A DNA stretch of 64,000 nt from Saccharothrix obliqua (lineage in GTDB: Bacteria > Actinomycetota > Actinomycetes > Mycobacteriales > Pseudonocardiaceae). Below, piece after piece: positions 1 through 8,075 of the stretch (positions within the stretch are counted from its first letter, which is position 1; the number at the start of each line of letters is the position of its first letter). The stretch covers positions 124,001 to 188,000 of the forward strand of contig NZ_JAHXGQ010000013.1 in NCBI RefSeq assembly GCF_019375475.1. The letters are read 5' to 3'. The position numbers were made by a program, and so were the translations under genes. The notes under the pieces were generated by a model. It saw only the letters and a list, made by a program, of their open reading frames with translations. It was not told the DNA's origin and did no database searches.

Positions 1-238
1 TTTCAGGCACGCGCACATCTTGATGGATACGGACCGGTAAGCCCAAACACAGGATTGGCACCAGCTTCATCACGGATCGTCGCACGTATGCGCAGGACTG
101 CGGTCTCCACGTGAGCGGTGCTCATCTTTCCTGAACCACCTGCCGAAAGGACGACGTGCCACACGCGCAGGTGGCAGCGCAATTACCGCCGAAACCATTG
201 TTGACCGGACAATCGTCGGTACCGACCGGTAACCGCCG
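1..238. other. Left-edge intergenic stretch
   Basis: No convincing gene is visible. The only candidate is a 40-codon minus-strand ORF at 125 to 3 (starts MSTAHVETAV, ends CARA) preceded by AGGAAAG. Its second half has many A/T third positions, unlike the neighbouring genes, so it is probably chance or a remnant. The stretch may carry the terminator or promoter of a gene beyond the window edge. Confidence 0.3.
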
Positions 239-925
239 CTAGCCCGCCGATGGGCGGGAAGTGGCCGGCGAGACCTCCGCCGGCGCCGGGCGCGGGGACG
301 GCAAAGCGTGATCGAAACTTGACGTCCCCGGGCCTTCTTTCGGTTCAGAACGCGAGCGTGGCGGCTTGGTCACATAGGGTTTGAGCAAACCGGTGATCAC
401 CAAGCCGGGCGCGATCAACGGCACCACGGCCGACAAGGCGACCGCCGTCGCCGCCGCCCGCGCCACGTCCTTGGGGATGATCGCGATCCGGTCCACCACG
501 AACGCCCGCCGGCCGGGAATCGAGAGCAGCCCCAGGACCACGAGGAACACGGCGAGCGTGAGCAGCGCGCGGTGCACCGCCCCATATCCCACCGACTCGG
601 CCGCGAACATGACCGCCAGCCACCCCAGCAACCCCGACAACTGCTGCCGCGCGGTGGTCATGGCCCACAGCAACCCGCCCGCCACGGCGAGCCACCCCGT
701 GCGGCCGGCGCACCAGGCGCCGACGGCGTCCAGCCAGTCAGCGGGCACGTCCGCCCAGCCGAGGGCGAGGCGCACCACGTCCAACGGCCCCGGCGCGCCG
801 AAGGGTTGGGACACGACCCACGCCAGCACCCACGCGGACACCAGCACCGCGAACAAGAGGTGCGTCGGCGACCGGTCCACCGCGACCCTGCTGAGCCGCA
901 CCAACTCCTGCCGATGTTCCTTCAC
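239..925 (-). CDS. Membrane protein of unknown function
   Basis: A 228-residue protein that I cannot assign to a family. It starts at GTG 925 (VKEHRQELVRL), which is where actinobacterial-looking protein begins; the longer open frame upstream to 1516 is arginine/proline-rich low-complexity translation over a repeat region. Hydrophobic segments are visible at about residues 20-40 (LLFAVLVSAWVLAWVV), 75-90 (WLAVAGGLLWA), 100-135 (LLTLAVFLVVLGLL) and 150-180 (AVALSAVVPLIAPGLVITGL), so four or so membrane passes are likely. The last 45 residues are charged and proline-rich and probably cytoplasmic. It stands alone on the minus strand with no operon partner in view. Confidence 0.6.
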   Translation of the reverse strand: MKEHRQELVRLSRVAVDRSPTHLLFAVLVSAWVLAWVVSQPFGAPGPLDVVRLALGWADVPADWLDAVGAWCAGRTGWLAVAGGLLWAMTTARQQLSGLLGWLAVMFAAESVGYGAVHRALLTLAVFLVVLGLLSIPGRRAFVVDRIAIIPKDVARAAATAVALSAVVPLIAPGLVITGLLKPYVTKPPRSRSEPKEGPGTSSFDHALPSPRPAPAEVSPATSRPSAG

Positions 926-1221
926 CCCGCCAGCCTGCCGGGCCACCCCCCACCCCGCCCAGCGCTTCACCCACGCGCCCCACCCGCTGCCGCTCAACGG
1001 GTGGCGCCCGATCACCGGGAGCGAGCGGTACGAGACGACCAGACCACCGGCACCCGGCTCGGGCGCGACTCGGCCCGCTTCGCGGTCCGGACGGGCGATC
1101 CCGGCCAACGCCGCGGGCGGACAGCCGGGAGAGCCGGACCGGCACGCCACCCGCCGCACGGACGGCGAGCGGGGCGGGGGTCGACCGGATCGAGGCCACA
1201 GGTGTGCAGGGCGCGACGGAA

Positions 1222-1260
1222 CGGCACGGCGAAACAGGCACGGCGAAACAGGCACGGCGG
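1222..1260. repeat. Direct repeat of a 14-bp unit
   Basis: The unit GGCACGGCGAAACA occurs twice head to tail, followed by a partial third copy (GGCACGGCGG). It lies inside the gene-free stretch. Confidence 0.85.
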
Positions 1261-1319
1261 ACCCCGCGGGCGGCGAACACAGACCCGGCGTCCGCCGGGT
1301 CTGCCCCGGCTCGCGGGCG

Positions 1320-1403
1320 GTGCGACTCGGCGCAGGTGCGACTCGGCGCAGGTGCGGTCGGCGCAGGTGCGGTCGGACACCAGGCAGTCCCGGGCAGTCC
1401 CGG
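1320..1403. repeat. Short tandem repeats, 15/16-bp and 10-bp units
   Basis: GTGCGACTCGGCGCAG occurs twice (1320-1351), then the one-base-shorter GTGCGGTCGGCGCAG once and again in part (1352-1376). After 7 bases the unit GCAGTCCCGG is repeated twice (about 1384-1403). The two-step pattern looks like slippage-generated repeat growth; variable copy number between strains would be expected. Confidence 0.85.
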
Positions 1404-1555
1404 GCACTGGCGCGGCTCGGACACCGGACCCTCGCCCGCGGGCACCGGGGCGGGTCGGAACCCCCGACCGGCGACACCGGGCGCACCCGCACCAAAACCC
1501 GACGAACGCGCCACACATGGAGGCACCGGGGCCGTCGAACGTGTAGATTGGACTT

Positions 1556-1569
1556 TCTGCGCGCGCAGA
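1556..1569. promoter_or_regulatory. Palindrome upstream of helicase gene
   Basis: TCTGCGCGCGCAGA is a perfect 14-bp palindrome ending 60 bases before the TTG start of the HelD-like gene. Position and symmetry fit an operator, but nothing in the sequence says which regulator would bind. I did not find a rifamycin-associated element in this leader. Confidence 0.35.
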
Positions 1570-1629
1570 GAGAGGTCAGGCGAAAAGCGGCACAGCCTGA
1601 TATACCACGCTATCCAGAAATGAGGCACG

Positions 1630-3882
1630 TTGTCAAGCCCCTCCGCCGACCTCCGACTCGCGGAAATCGAGTCGGAGCAGGAATACGTGTCGATGCTGTA
1701 CGGCAGGCTGGACGACCTGCGCGCCCAGAGTTCCAAGCGACTCTCGGGCGCGCTCCGCGAAACCGGCGGCACGCACCAGATGCGCTCCGAGCGGGACACC
1801 TCGGTGGCCATGTACTCCGACCAGCTGGCCCAGTACAGCGCGGTGGAGAACGGCCTGTGCTTCGGCCGCCTGGACTTCCACACCGACGACCGCTTCTACA
1901 TCGGCCGGATCGGCTTGTTCGACGAGGAGCGGGACTACGAGCCGCTGCTGATGGACTGGCGCGCCCCCGCCGCGCGCCCGTTCTACCTGGCCACGGCCGC
2001 CGCGCCGGACGGCGTGCGCCGCCGCAGGCACCTGCGCACCAAGCAGCGCGCGGTCGTCGGCTTCGACGACGAGGTGCTGGACATCAACTCCGTCGACCCG
2101 GCCCGCCCCTCGGAGGGCCTGACCGGTGAGGCGACCCTGCTGGCCGCGGTGAACGCGAGCCGCACCGGGCAGATGGGCGACATCGTCGCCACGATCCAGG
2201 CCGAGCAGGACCGGATCATCCGCACCGAGCTGAACGGCGTGGTCGTCGTGCAGGGCGGCCCCGGCACCGGCAAGACCGCCGTCGCCCTGCACCGCGCCGC
2301 CTACCTCCTCTACACGCACCGCCGCCAGCTCGCGAAGCGCGGCGTGCTGGTGGTGGGTCCGAACACGACGTTCCTGCGCTACATCGGGCAGGTGCTGCCG
2401 TCGCTCGGCGAGACGGGCGTGCTGCTGTCGACGGTGGGCGAGCTGTACCCGGGCCTGACGGCGGTGGGCCGCGAGTCGGCGGAGGCGGCGGCGCTCAAGG
2501 GGCGCATCGAGATGGCGGACGTGGTGGCGCACGCCGTGAAGGACCGCCAGGAAGCGCCGGCGCTGGTGGAGATCCCGTTCGAGCAGGACGTGCTGCGCCT
2601 GGACCGGCGGACGATCACGGCGGCCCGCGGTCGCGCCCGGCGCACCCGCCGCCCGCACAACGAGGCCCGCCGCACGTTCCTGCGCGAGGTGATCTCGGCC
2701 CTGACCGCGCAGGCCGTGAACCGCCTCGGCCGCCACCTGCTGGACCAGGCCGACGTCGACGACATCCGCCGCGAGCTGCGCGAGGACCCGGAGGTGCGCG
2801 CCGCGGTGGAGCGGCTGTGGCCGACGCTCACCCCGCAGCAGCTCCTGGAGGACCTGTTCGCCTCGCCGAAGCGGCTGGCGAAGGCGACGCCGAAGCTGTC
2901 GCCGGAGGAACGGGCGCTGCTCGCCCGCCCGCGCGGCGCGGAGTGGACGCCCGCCGACGTGCCGCTGCTGGACGAGGCGGCGGAACTGCTCGGCGAGGAC
3001 GACACCGAGGCCAAGGCACGCGCGGAACGCCGCCGTCGGCAGGCGGTGGACTACGCGCAGGGCGTGCTCGACATCCTCGACCTGGAGGACGACGCCGACC
3101 CCGAGATCCTGATGGCGACCGACCTCGTGGACGCCTACCGGCTGGCCGAGCGGCACGGCGTCGAGCGGTACGAGACGGCGGCCGAGCGCGCGGCGGCCGA
3201 CCGGACCTGGACGTTCGGCCACGTGATCGTGGACGAGGCGCAGGAGCTGTCGGCGATGGCGTGGCGGACGCTGATGCGCCGCTGCCCGAGCAAGTCCATG
3301 ACGGTGGTGGGCGACATCGCGCAGACCGGCGACATCGGTGGCGCGTCGTCGTGGGACGAGGTGCTGTCGCCGTACGTGATGGACCGCTGGAAGCTGACCG
3401 AGCTGACGGTGAACTACCGGACGCCGTCGGAGATCATGGCGGTCGCGGCGGACGTGCTGGCGGGCGTCGACCCGGACCTGGCGCCGCCGACTTCGGTGCG
3501 CGACAGCGGGCACGAGCCGTGGAGCACGCGGGTCGCCGACGTGGCGGCGGCGCTGCCGGCCGTCGTGGCGGACGAGGTGGCGGCGATCGGCGCGGGCAAG
3601 CTCGCGGTCATCGTGCCCGCCGCGCGGGTCGACGAGCTGCGCGCGGTGGTGCCGGGCGCGTCGGACGACCTGGAGGCGCAGGTCGTGGTGCTCGGCGTGG
3701 TGGACACCAAGGGCCTGGAGTTCGACTCGGTGCTCGTGGTGGACCCGAACGGCATCCTGGCCGAGTCGCCGCGCGGCGCGAGCGACCTGTACGTGGCGTT
3801 GACCCGCGCCACGCAACGGCTCGGGGTGCTGCACGCCGACGAGCTGCCCGCCGTGCTGGGCAGGCTGAAGGTCACCGGGTGA
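1630..3882 (+). CDS. helD: HelD-family RNA polymerase-associated helicase
   Basis: A 750-residue superfamily 1 ATPase of the HelD type. Family members bind RNA polymerase, insert an N-terminal coiled coil into the secondary channel and release stalled or rifamycin-bound enzyme from DNA. Visible here: an acidic/amphipathic N-terminal coil (residues about 5-35), the Walker A GGPGTGKT at about 209-216, Walker B VDEAQELSA, the Gln/Thr motif VVGDIAQTGD, NYRTPSEIM, and the C-terminal motifs VVDTKGLEFDSV and LYVALTRATQ. Length is typical of the class. The start is TTG at 1630 with GAGG four bases upstream; no ATG or GTG is as well placed. The stop overlaps the convergent FluC gene by 11 bp. A role in rifamycin tolerance (HelR type) is possible but not shown by sequence. 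Confidence 0.9.
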   Translation: MSSPSADLRLAEIESEQEYVSMLYGRLDDLRAQSSKRLSGALRETGGTHQMRSERDTSVAMYSDQLAQYSAVENGLCFGRLDFHTDDRFYIGRIGLFDEERDYEPLLMDWRAPAARPFYLATAAAPDGVRRRRHLRTKQRAVVGFDDEVLDINSVDPARPSEGLTGEATLLAAVNASRTGQMGDIVATIQAEQDRIIRTELNGVVVVQGGPGTGKTAVALHRAAYLLYTHRRQLAKRGVLVVGPNTTFLRYIGQVLPSLGETGVLLSTVGELYPGLTAVGRESAEAAALKGRIEMADVVAHAVKDRQEAPALVEIPFEQDVLRLDRRTITAARGRARRTRRPHNEARRTFLREVISALTAQAVNRLGRHLLDQADVDDIRRELREDPEVRAAVERLWPTLTPQQLLEDLFASPKRLAKATPKLSPEERALLARPRGAEWTPADVPLLDEAAELLGEDDTEAKARAERRRRQAVDYAQGVLDILDLEDDADPEILMATDLVDAYRLAERHGVERYETAAERAAADRTWTFGHVIVDEAQELSAMAWRTLMRRCPSKSMTVVGDIAQTGDIGGASSWDEVLSPYVMDRWKLTELTVNYRTPSEIMAVAADVLAGVDPDLAPPTSVRDSGHEPWSTRVADVAAALPAVVADEVAAIGAGKLAVIVPAARVDELRAVVPGASDDLEAQVVVLGVVDTKGLEFDSVLVVDPNGILAESPRGASDLYVALTRATQRLGVLHADELPAVLGRLKVTG

Positions 3883-4216
3883 GCAGGTAGCCGGCGGCGG
3901 CGGCGCCGACACCGGCCACGAGGTTCAGCACCGCGTTCGCGAGCGCCTGCCGGAGCGCACCGGCCTCCAGCAGGCGCACCGTCTCCAGGCTGAACGTGCT
4001 GTAGGTGGTGAGGCCGCCGCAGAAACCCGTGCCGACGAGGGCTTCCGCCACCGGCGCGGAACCCGCGACGCAGCCGAGCAGGAACGAGCCGACGACGTTC
4101 ACGGCGAACGTGCCCCACGGCATGATCGACCGGTGCCGAGCGCGCACGACCCGGTCGGTGAGGTAGCGGGCGACGGCGCCGAGGCCCGCCCCGACGAACA
4201 CCAGCAGCGCGGTCAC
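3872..4216 (-). CDS. crcB: Fluoride channel subunit FluC/CrcB (second copy)
   Basis: A 114-residue membrane protein of the FluC/CrcB fluoride exporter family, with four predicted helices. The hallmark Phe-box region reads GGLTTYSTFSLETVRL and the conserved Asn of helix 2 is in NVVGSFLLG. The GTG start at 4216 overlaps the stop of the upstream FluC gene in a GTGA, so the two are translationally coupled. FluC works as an antiparallel dimer; tandem genes normally encode the two oppositely inserted halves of a heterodimer, which is the inference here. The upstream extension of this frame (RDGRRHGGHPAGG) belongs to the neighbour's coding sequence. Confidence 0.9.
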   Translation of the reverse strand: MTALLVFVGAGLGAVARYLTDRVVRARHRSIMPWGTFAVNVVGSFLLGCVAGSAPVAEALVGTGFCGGLTTYSTFSLETVRLLEAGALRQALANAVLNLVAGVGAAAAGYLLTR

Positions 4217-4593
4217 CCGACCACCCGCCGGGTGACCGCCATGGCGGCGGCCGTCGCGCACAGGGCGGCCACCAGCACGCCCAGCAGGTAGCCGAAGGCC
4301 GCGAACCCGCCGAGCCGCACGGCGTCCAGGGCGTAGGCGGAGAAGGTGGTGAACCCGCCGAGCACGCCGATGCCGAGGAACGGCCGCGCCAGCGGGTGCA
4401 GCCGGGGCGCCAGCACCACCAGCACGCCGATCAACGCCGAGCCGAGCAGGTTCACGGCGACCGTCCCGGCGAGCCCGAACCCGGACAGCGCGTACCGGCC
4501 CAGCCCGCCGATACCGCCGCCGAGCGCGACCACGCCGAGCACGGCCGCCGACAGCTCGGGCCGCGGCGCGGGCTCCTCCGGGTCAGTTGGCAC
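4213..4593 (-). CDS. crcB: Fluoride channel subunit FluC/CrcB (first copy)
   Basis: A 126-residue FluC/CrcB family protein with the motif GGFTTFSAYALDAVRL and the helix-2 NLLGSALIG. It starts with GTG at 4593, inside the last codons of the MarR gene (11-bp overlap), and is followed by the second FluC gene through a GTGA overlap. The order MarR regulator, FluC, FluC on one strand with overlaps indicates a single transcript. Together the two subunits should form a fluoride-selective channel that lowers cytoplasmic fluoride. No fluoride riboswitch is recognisable upstream, so control by the MarR protein is the likelier route. Confidence 0.9.
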   Translation of the reverse strand: MPTDPEEPAPRPELSAAVLGVVALGGGIGGLGRYALSGFGLAGTVAVNLLGSALIGVLVVLAPRLHPLARPFLGIGVLGGFTTFSAYALDAVRLGGFAAFGYLLGVLVAALCATAAAMAVTRRVVG

Positions 4594-5020
4594 GCAAGTG
4601 GTCTACCAGGTGGTCCAGTGCGGACAACGCGCGGACCACGTCGGCGCGCTCGCCGGGGTCCAGCCGGTCCAGCGCCGAGCCGATCCGCTTCTCGTGCGCC
4701 GCCTGCCAGACGGCGAGCTGCTCGTGGCCCTGCGGCGTGACGGACAACCGCGCCACGCGGCGGTCGGACGGGTCGCCGCCGCGGGCGACCAGACCGTTCT
4801 CGATCAGCTGCCCGACCAGGCCGCTCACCGTGTTGGGCGCGAGCCGCAGCTCCGCCGCCAGGTCGCCGACCCGCATCGGCGGTCGCTCGGCCAGCGTCTG
4901 GAGCAACTCGACCTGAGCCATCGGCAGCGAGTCCCACGGCCATTCCGACCGGATGCTGGTGCGCAGGGCGCGGCGCAGTCTGGTGACCACGTCGGTGAGC
5001 GTGCGTGCCTCGTCTGACAT
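4583..5020 (-). CDS. MarR-family transcriptional regulator
   Basis: A 145-residue winged-helix regulator of the MarR family. The recognition region MRVGDLAAELRLAPNTVSGLVGQL is followed by the wing with the family-typical DPSDRRVARLSVTPQG. The start is ATG 5020; the longer open frame to 5563 is antisense to the methyltransferase gene. The gene overlaps the first fluoride-channel gene by 11 bp, so it is the leading gene of a three-gene operon. An imperfect inverted repeat directly upstream of the start could be its own operator. The ligand is unknown; fluoride itself is not an established MarR ligand. Confidence 0.88.
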   Translation of the reverse strand: MSDEARTLTDVVTRLRRALRTSIRSEWPWDSLPMAQVELLQTLAERPPMRVGDLAAELRLAPNTVSGLVGQLIENGLVARGGDPSDRRVARLSVTPQGHEQLAVWQAAHEKRIGSALDRLDPGERADVVRALSALDHLVDHLRAN

Positions 5021-5048
5021 GCGCGAATGGTACTGAATTCGAGCGCGC
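5021..5048. promoter_or_regulatory. Imperfect inverted repeat at MarR start
   Basis: GCGCGAAT at 5021-5028 is mirrored by ATTCGAGCGCGC at 5037-5048 (a two-base insertion in one arm). It lies immediately upstream of the MarR start codon, a usual place for MarR autorepression. Inference from position and symmetry only. Confidence 0.35.
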
Positions 5049-5224
5049 GATCGGCCGTGTCCGCATGGCGGGACGATCCACCGCGACCGGGCGCGCCACC
5101 CGTCCCCGATAGGCCGATCGGGGACAACCCCGGTCGGGCACTCCCGGCCCGGTGGTCCGCTCAGTAACCTCTCCGCGCGGGCACCGAGGCGGGTCCCTCC
5201 CACGTGGAATCGGGGTGTGGTGTG

Positions 5225-6031
5225 GTGGAGCGGACGAGCTGGGTGCCCGCCGGCGTGGACACCGGGCTGCCCAGCGCGGCCCGGCTGTACGACTACCTGC
5301 TCGGCGGCGGCCACAACTTCGCGGCCGACCGCGCGCTGGCGGAGCGGTTCCTCCTGGCGCAGCCGAACGCCAGGGCGATCGCGCGGCTCAACCGGGCGTT
5401 CCTGCGCCGCGCGGTGCTGCACCTGATCGACCGCGGCGTGCGGCAGTTCCTCGACCTCGGCTCCGGCATCCCGACCGTGGGCAACGTGCACGAGATCGCC
5501 CGCCGCTCCGCACCGGACGCACGGGTCGTGTACGTGGACTTCGAGGACGTGGCGGTCGCGCACAGCCGGCTGCTGTTGGAGGACGACCCGTTAGCCACGA
5601 TCCTCCAGGAGGACATGACCGACCCGACCGCCGTGCTGGGCGCCGCGCGTGGGACGGGCCTGCTCGACTTCGACCGGCCGATCGGGTTGTTGATGGTGGG
5701 CGTGTTCCACTTCGTGCCGCCGGAGGACGACCCGGCCGGCGTGGTGGCGGCCTACCGGGACGCCGTCGTGCCCGGCAGCGGACTCGCGCTGTCCCAGTTC
5801 ACCTCCGACTTGCAGCCCGCCGAGATGGCCGGGATCGTCGAGGTGATGAAGCGGAGCATGAATCCGATGTACCCGCGGACGCACGCGGAGATCACGGATC
5901 TGTTCGCCGGCTTCGACGTCGTGGAACCCGGTGTGGTGCCCCTCCCGCTGTGGCGCCCGGAGGAGGGCGCGCCGGACACCGACGACCCGGCGCGGGCGGG
6001 CATCTTCGCGGGAGTGGGCCTCAAGAAGTGA
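5225..6031 (+). CDS. SAM-dependent methyltransferase, DUF574 type
   Basis: A protein of about 268 residues of the actinobacterial DUF574 (Methyltransf_19) family. The N-terminus has the family signature LYDYLLGGGHNFAADRALAE and the SAM-binding loop reads FLDLGSGIPTVGNVHE, followed by VVYVDFEDVA, where the acidic residue would hold the ribose. The C-terminal half contains MVGVFHFVPPEDDP. Substrates of this family are largely unknown. Several in-frame GTG codons (5204, 5222, 5225) could be the start; 5222/5225 sit best behind GGGGTG. Only six bases separate its stop from the next gene, a GGDEF-domain protein, so the two are probably co-transcribed. Confidence 0.8.
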   Translation: MERTSWVPAGVDTGLPSAARLYDYLLGGGHNFAADRALAERFLLAQPNARAIARLNRAFLRRAVLHLIDRGVRQFLDLGSGIPTVGNVHEIARRSAPDARVVYVDFEDVAVAHSRLLLEDDPLATILQEDMTDPTAVLGAARGTGLLDFDRPIGLLMVGVFHFVPPEDDPAGVVAAYRDAVVPGSGLALSQFTSDLQPAEMAGIVEVMKRSMNPMYPRTHAEITDLFAGFDVVEPGVVPLPLWRPEEGAPDTDDPARAGIFAGVGLKK

Positions 6032-6037
6032 GTCCGC

Positions 6038-8074
6038 ATGGCGCAGCCGCCCGCTAGACCCCGGCGACGGGAACTCGCGCGGGAGTGGATGACGGCGGTG
6101 TACCCGACCGCGTACGTCCCGCTCTCCCCGGTCGAGATCGAGCGGTTCCTGCTCGACCTGGTGGACGTGATCGCCGACGCGGTCCAGGCCGAGCCGTTCA
6201 CCGCGGCGCCGATCGCCGAGGTCGGGCAACGCCTGGTGCGCAACCACTTCACGGGTCCGGAAACGCTCCAGCGCACGGTGGAGGTGCTGGGCCGGGCGCT
6301 GCTGTTCACCCCCGAGCTGAGCGACGTGCCGAGCCTGCCGGAGAAGGTCGTCGCGATCCTCGGCGCGCTCAGCACGGGTTTCGCGACCGCGATGCGGCTG
6401 GACGCGTTCGACCGGCAGGAGGAGGTCAAAGCCGCGCTGCTGGCGGCGAAGCAACGCGCCGAGCGGGTGTTGGAGGTCAGCGAGGCGCGGTTCCGCGAGG
6501 TGTTCACGACGTCCGCGTTCGGCATCGTCGTCACGGACCTGGACGGCGTGTGCGTGGAGGCGAACGAGGCGCTCGGCGAGATGGTCGGCGTGCCGTTCAC
6601 CGAGCTGCCGGGCAGGCGGCTGGTCGACCTGTTCCACCCGGCCGACGCCGATGCGCTGGCCACGCGGTACCACCCGACGGGCGTGCGGCGCGGTGAGCGG
6701 TTCCGGGAGCAGCGCAGGCTGCTGCGCGACGACGGCGAGCCGGTGTGGGTGCACCTGGCGGTGTCGCTGCTGCACGACGCGGACGGCGCGCCCGCGTTCC
6801 ACGTGACGATGGTCGAGGACGTCTCGGAACTGCACCTGCTCCAGAAGAACCTGGACCACCAGCTGCTGCACGACTCGCTGACCGGGCTGTCGAACCGGCA
6901 GCGGTTCGGGTCGCGGCTGGAGGCGATGCACCGCAAGTCCCACCGCGGCATCACGCTCTACCACCTGGACCTGGACGCCTTCTCGGTGGTGAACATCGGC
7001 ATGGGTCACGCGGTGGGCGACCGGCTGCTGCGCGAGGTCGGCCGGCGGTTGGAGGTCGTCGTCGCGGGCGAGCGCGCGCTGGTGGCGCGGGTCGCGGGCG
7101 ACGAGTTCGCGATCGTCGTGGACAACGGTCCCGCCACGCCACGCGTGCCGGAGATGGTGGAGCGCATCAACCACGCGCTGGCCGAACCGATGGACTGCGG
7201 CACGGCGCTTTCCGCGAGCATCGGCGTGGTGGACCGGCCGGGCGCGGACTGGGACGTGGACGAGCTGCTGCGCGCGGCGACCGCGACCCTGCACCGCGCC
7301 AAGGCGCACGGCAAGCGCCAGTGGCTGCCGTACGACCGGCACGAGGACCGCCGGTCGCGGGCGTGGCTCGCGCGGGCCGCGCGGATGCCGGGCGCGCTCG
7401 CCGACGCGGAGCTGGAAGTCGAGTACCGGCCGGTGGCGGACTTCGGTTCCGGTCGCGTGCACGGCCGGGTGGCCCGGCTGCGGTGGGACGAGCTGGGGCA
7501 CGGCGACTGCGTGGAGCTGGCCGAGGCCAACGGCTGGTCGCTGGTGCTGGGCCAGTGGGCGCTGCGCGAGGCCGCCGCGGCGGCGGCCGGGTGGTCCGCC
7601 GGTGTGCTGCACTTCGTGCTCTCGCCGATGCAGTCGCGGGACGAGGACCTGGTGGGCACGGTGATGCGGGTGCTGGACGAGACCGCCCTGCCCGGCACGG
7701 GTCTGCGGATCCACCTGGACACCCGCGCGATGCTCGCGGCGGGTGGTGACAACGCACAGGTGTTGCGGGACAACGGCATCCCGATCGGGCTGGCCGGGTT
7801 CAACGGCGGCCAGGCGGAGCTGTCCCTACTGGACGAGCTGGCCGCGGACGTGGTGCTGCTCGCGCCCGCCGCCGTGCGCCGGCTCGCCGACCGGCCGGGT
7901 TCGTTGCCGCACCGGGCGATCGGCGAGCTGGTTCGGTCCGTCCGCGAGTTCGGCGCCGCGGTGTGCGTGCCGGACCTGGACACCCCGGCGCTCGCCGACT
8001 GGTGGCGCGAGGTCGGGGTGGACGGCGCGTTCGGCGCGTTCGCCGGACCGGCCGTGCCCGGCTACGAGCTGTAG
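6038..8074 (+). CDS. PAS-GGDEF protein with degenerate EAL domain
   Basis: A 678-residue multidomain signalling protein. After an N-terminal helical region (about 1-140), a PAS domain (about 145-265, SEARFREVFTTSAFGIVVTDLDG) leads into a GGDEF domain (about 275-430) with HDSLTGLSNRQRF and the active-site loop AGDEF at about residue 353. Gly-to-Ala in the first position is tolerated in some cyclases, so diguanylate cyclase activity is possible. The C-terminal domain (about 435-678) is EAL-like in layout (EVEYRPVADFGSGRVHG) but has VARLRW where the catalytic EALxRW is expected, so phosphodiesterase activity is unlikely. No transmembrane segment is seen; it should be a cytoplasmic sensor making or binding cyclic di-GMP. 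It follows the methyltransferase gene by six bases. Confidence 0.85.
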   Translation: MAQPPARPRRRELAREWMTAVYPTAYVPLSPVEIERFLLDLVDVIADAVQAEPFTAAPIAEVGQRLVRNHFTGPETLQRTVEVLGRALLFTPELSDVPSLPEKVVAILGALSTGFATAMRLDAFDRQEEVKAALLAAKQRAERVLEVSEARFREVFTTSAFGIVVTDLDGVCVEANEALGEMVGVPFTELPGRRLVDLFHPADADALATRYHPTGVRRGERFREQRRLLRDDGEPVWVHLAVSLLHDADGAPAFHVTMVEDVSELHLLQKNLDHQLLHDSLTGLSNRQRFGSRLEAMHRKSHRGITLYHLDLDAFSVVNIGMGHAVGDRLLREVGRRLEVVVAGERALVARVAGDEFAIVVDNGPATPRVPEMVERINHALAEPMDCGTALSASIGVVDRPGADWDVDELLRAATATLHRAKAHGKRQWLPYDRHEDRRSRAWLARAARMPGALADAELEVEYRPVADFGSGRVHGRVARLRWDELGHGDCVELAEANGWSLVLGQWALREAAAAAAGWSAGVLHFVLSPMQSRDEDLVGTVMRVLDETALPGTGLRIHLDTRAMLAAGGDNAQVLRDNGIPIGLAGFNGGQAELSLLDELAADVVLLAPAAVRRLADRPGSLPHRAIGELVRSVREFGAAVCVPDLDTPALADWWREVGVDGAFGAFAGPAVPGYEL

Positions 8075-8075
8075 G

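Larger units (their letters stand above)
926..1629. other. Repeat-containing intergenic region
   Basis: About 700 bases without a supportable gene. All frames give arginine/proline/alanine low-complexity translation. It holds two clusters of short direct repeats (1222-1260 and 1320-1403) and, at its right end, a 14-bp palindrome ahead of the helicase gene. Promoters for the two divergent flanking genes must lie here, but no strong -35/-10 pair is obvious. Confidence 0.5.

Noticed and set aside
926-1516. N-terminal extension of the first membrane protein to a 425-residue ORF
   Set aside because: The extra 197 residues are Arg/Pro/Ala low complexity translated from short tandem repeats; the natural start is GTG 925.
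1540-1629. Rifamycin-associated element ahead of the HelD-like gene
   Set aside because: I looked for the paired GGGGCTTGC/GCAAG-type motif known from helR promoters and saw only a single AAGCCCC at the start codon.
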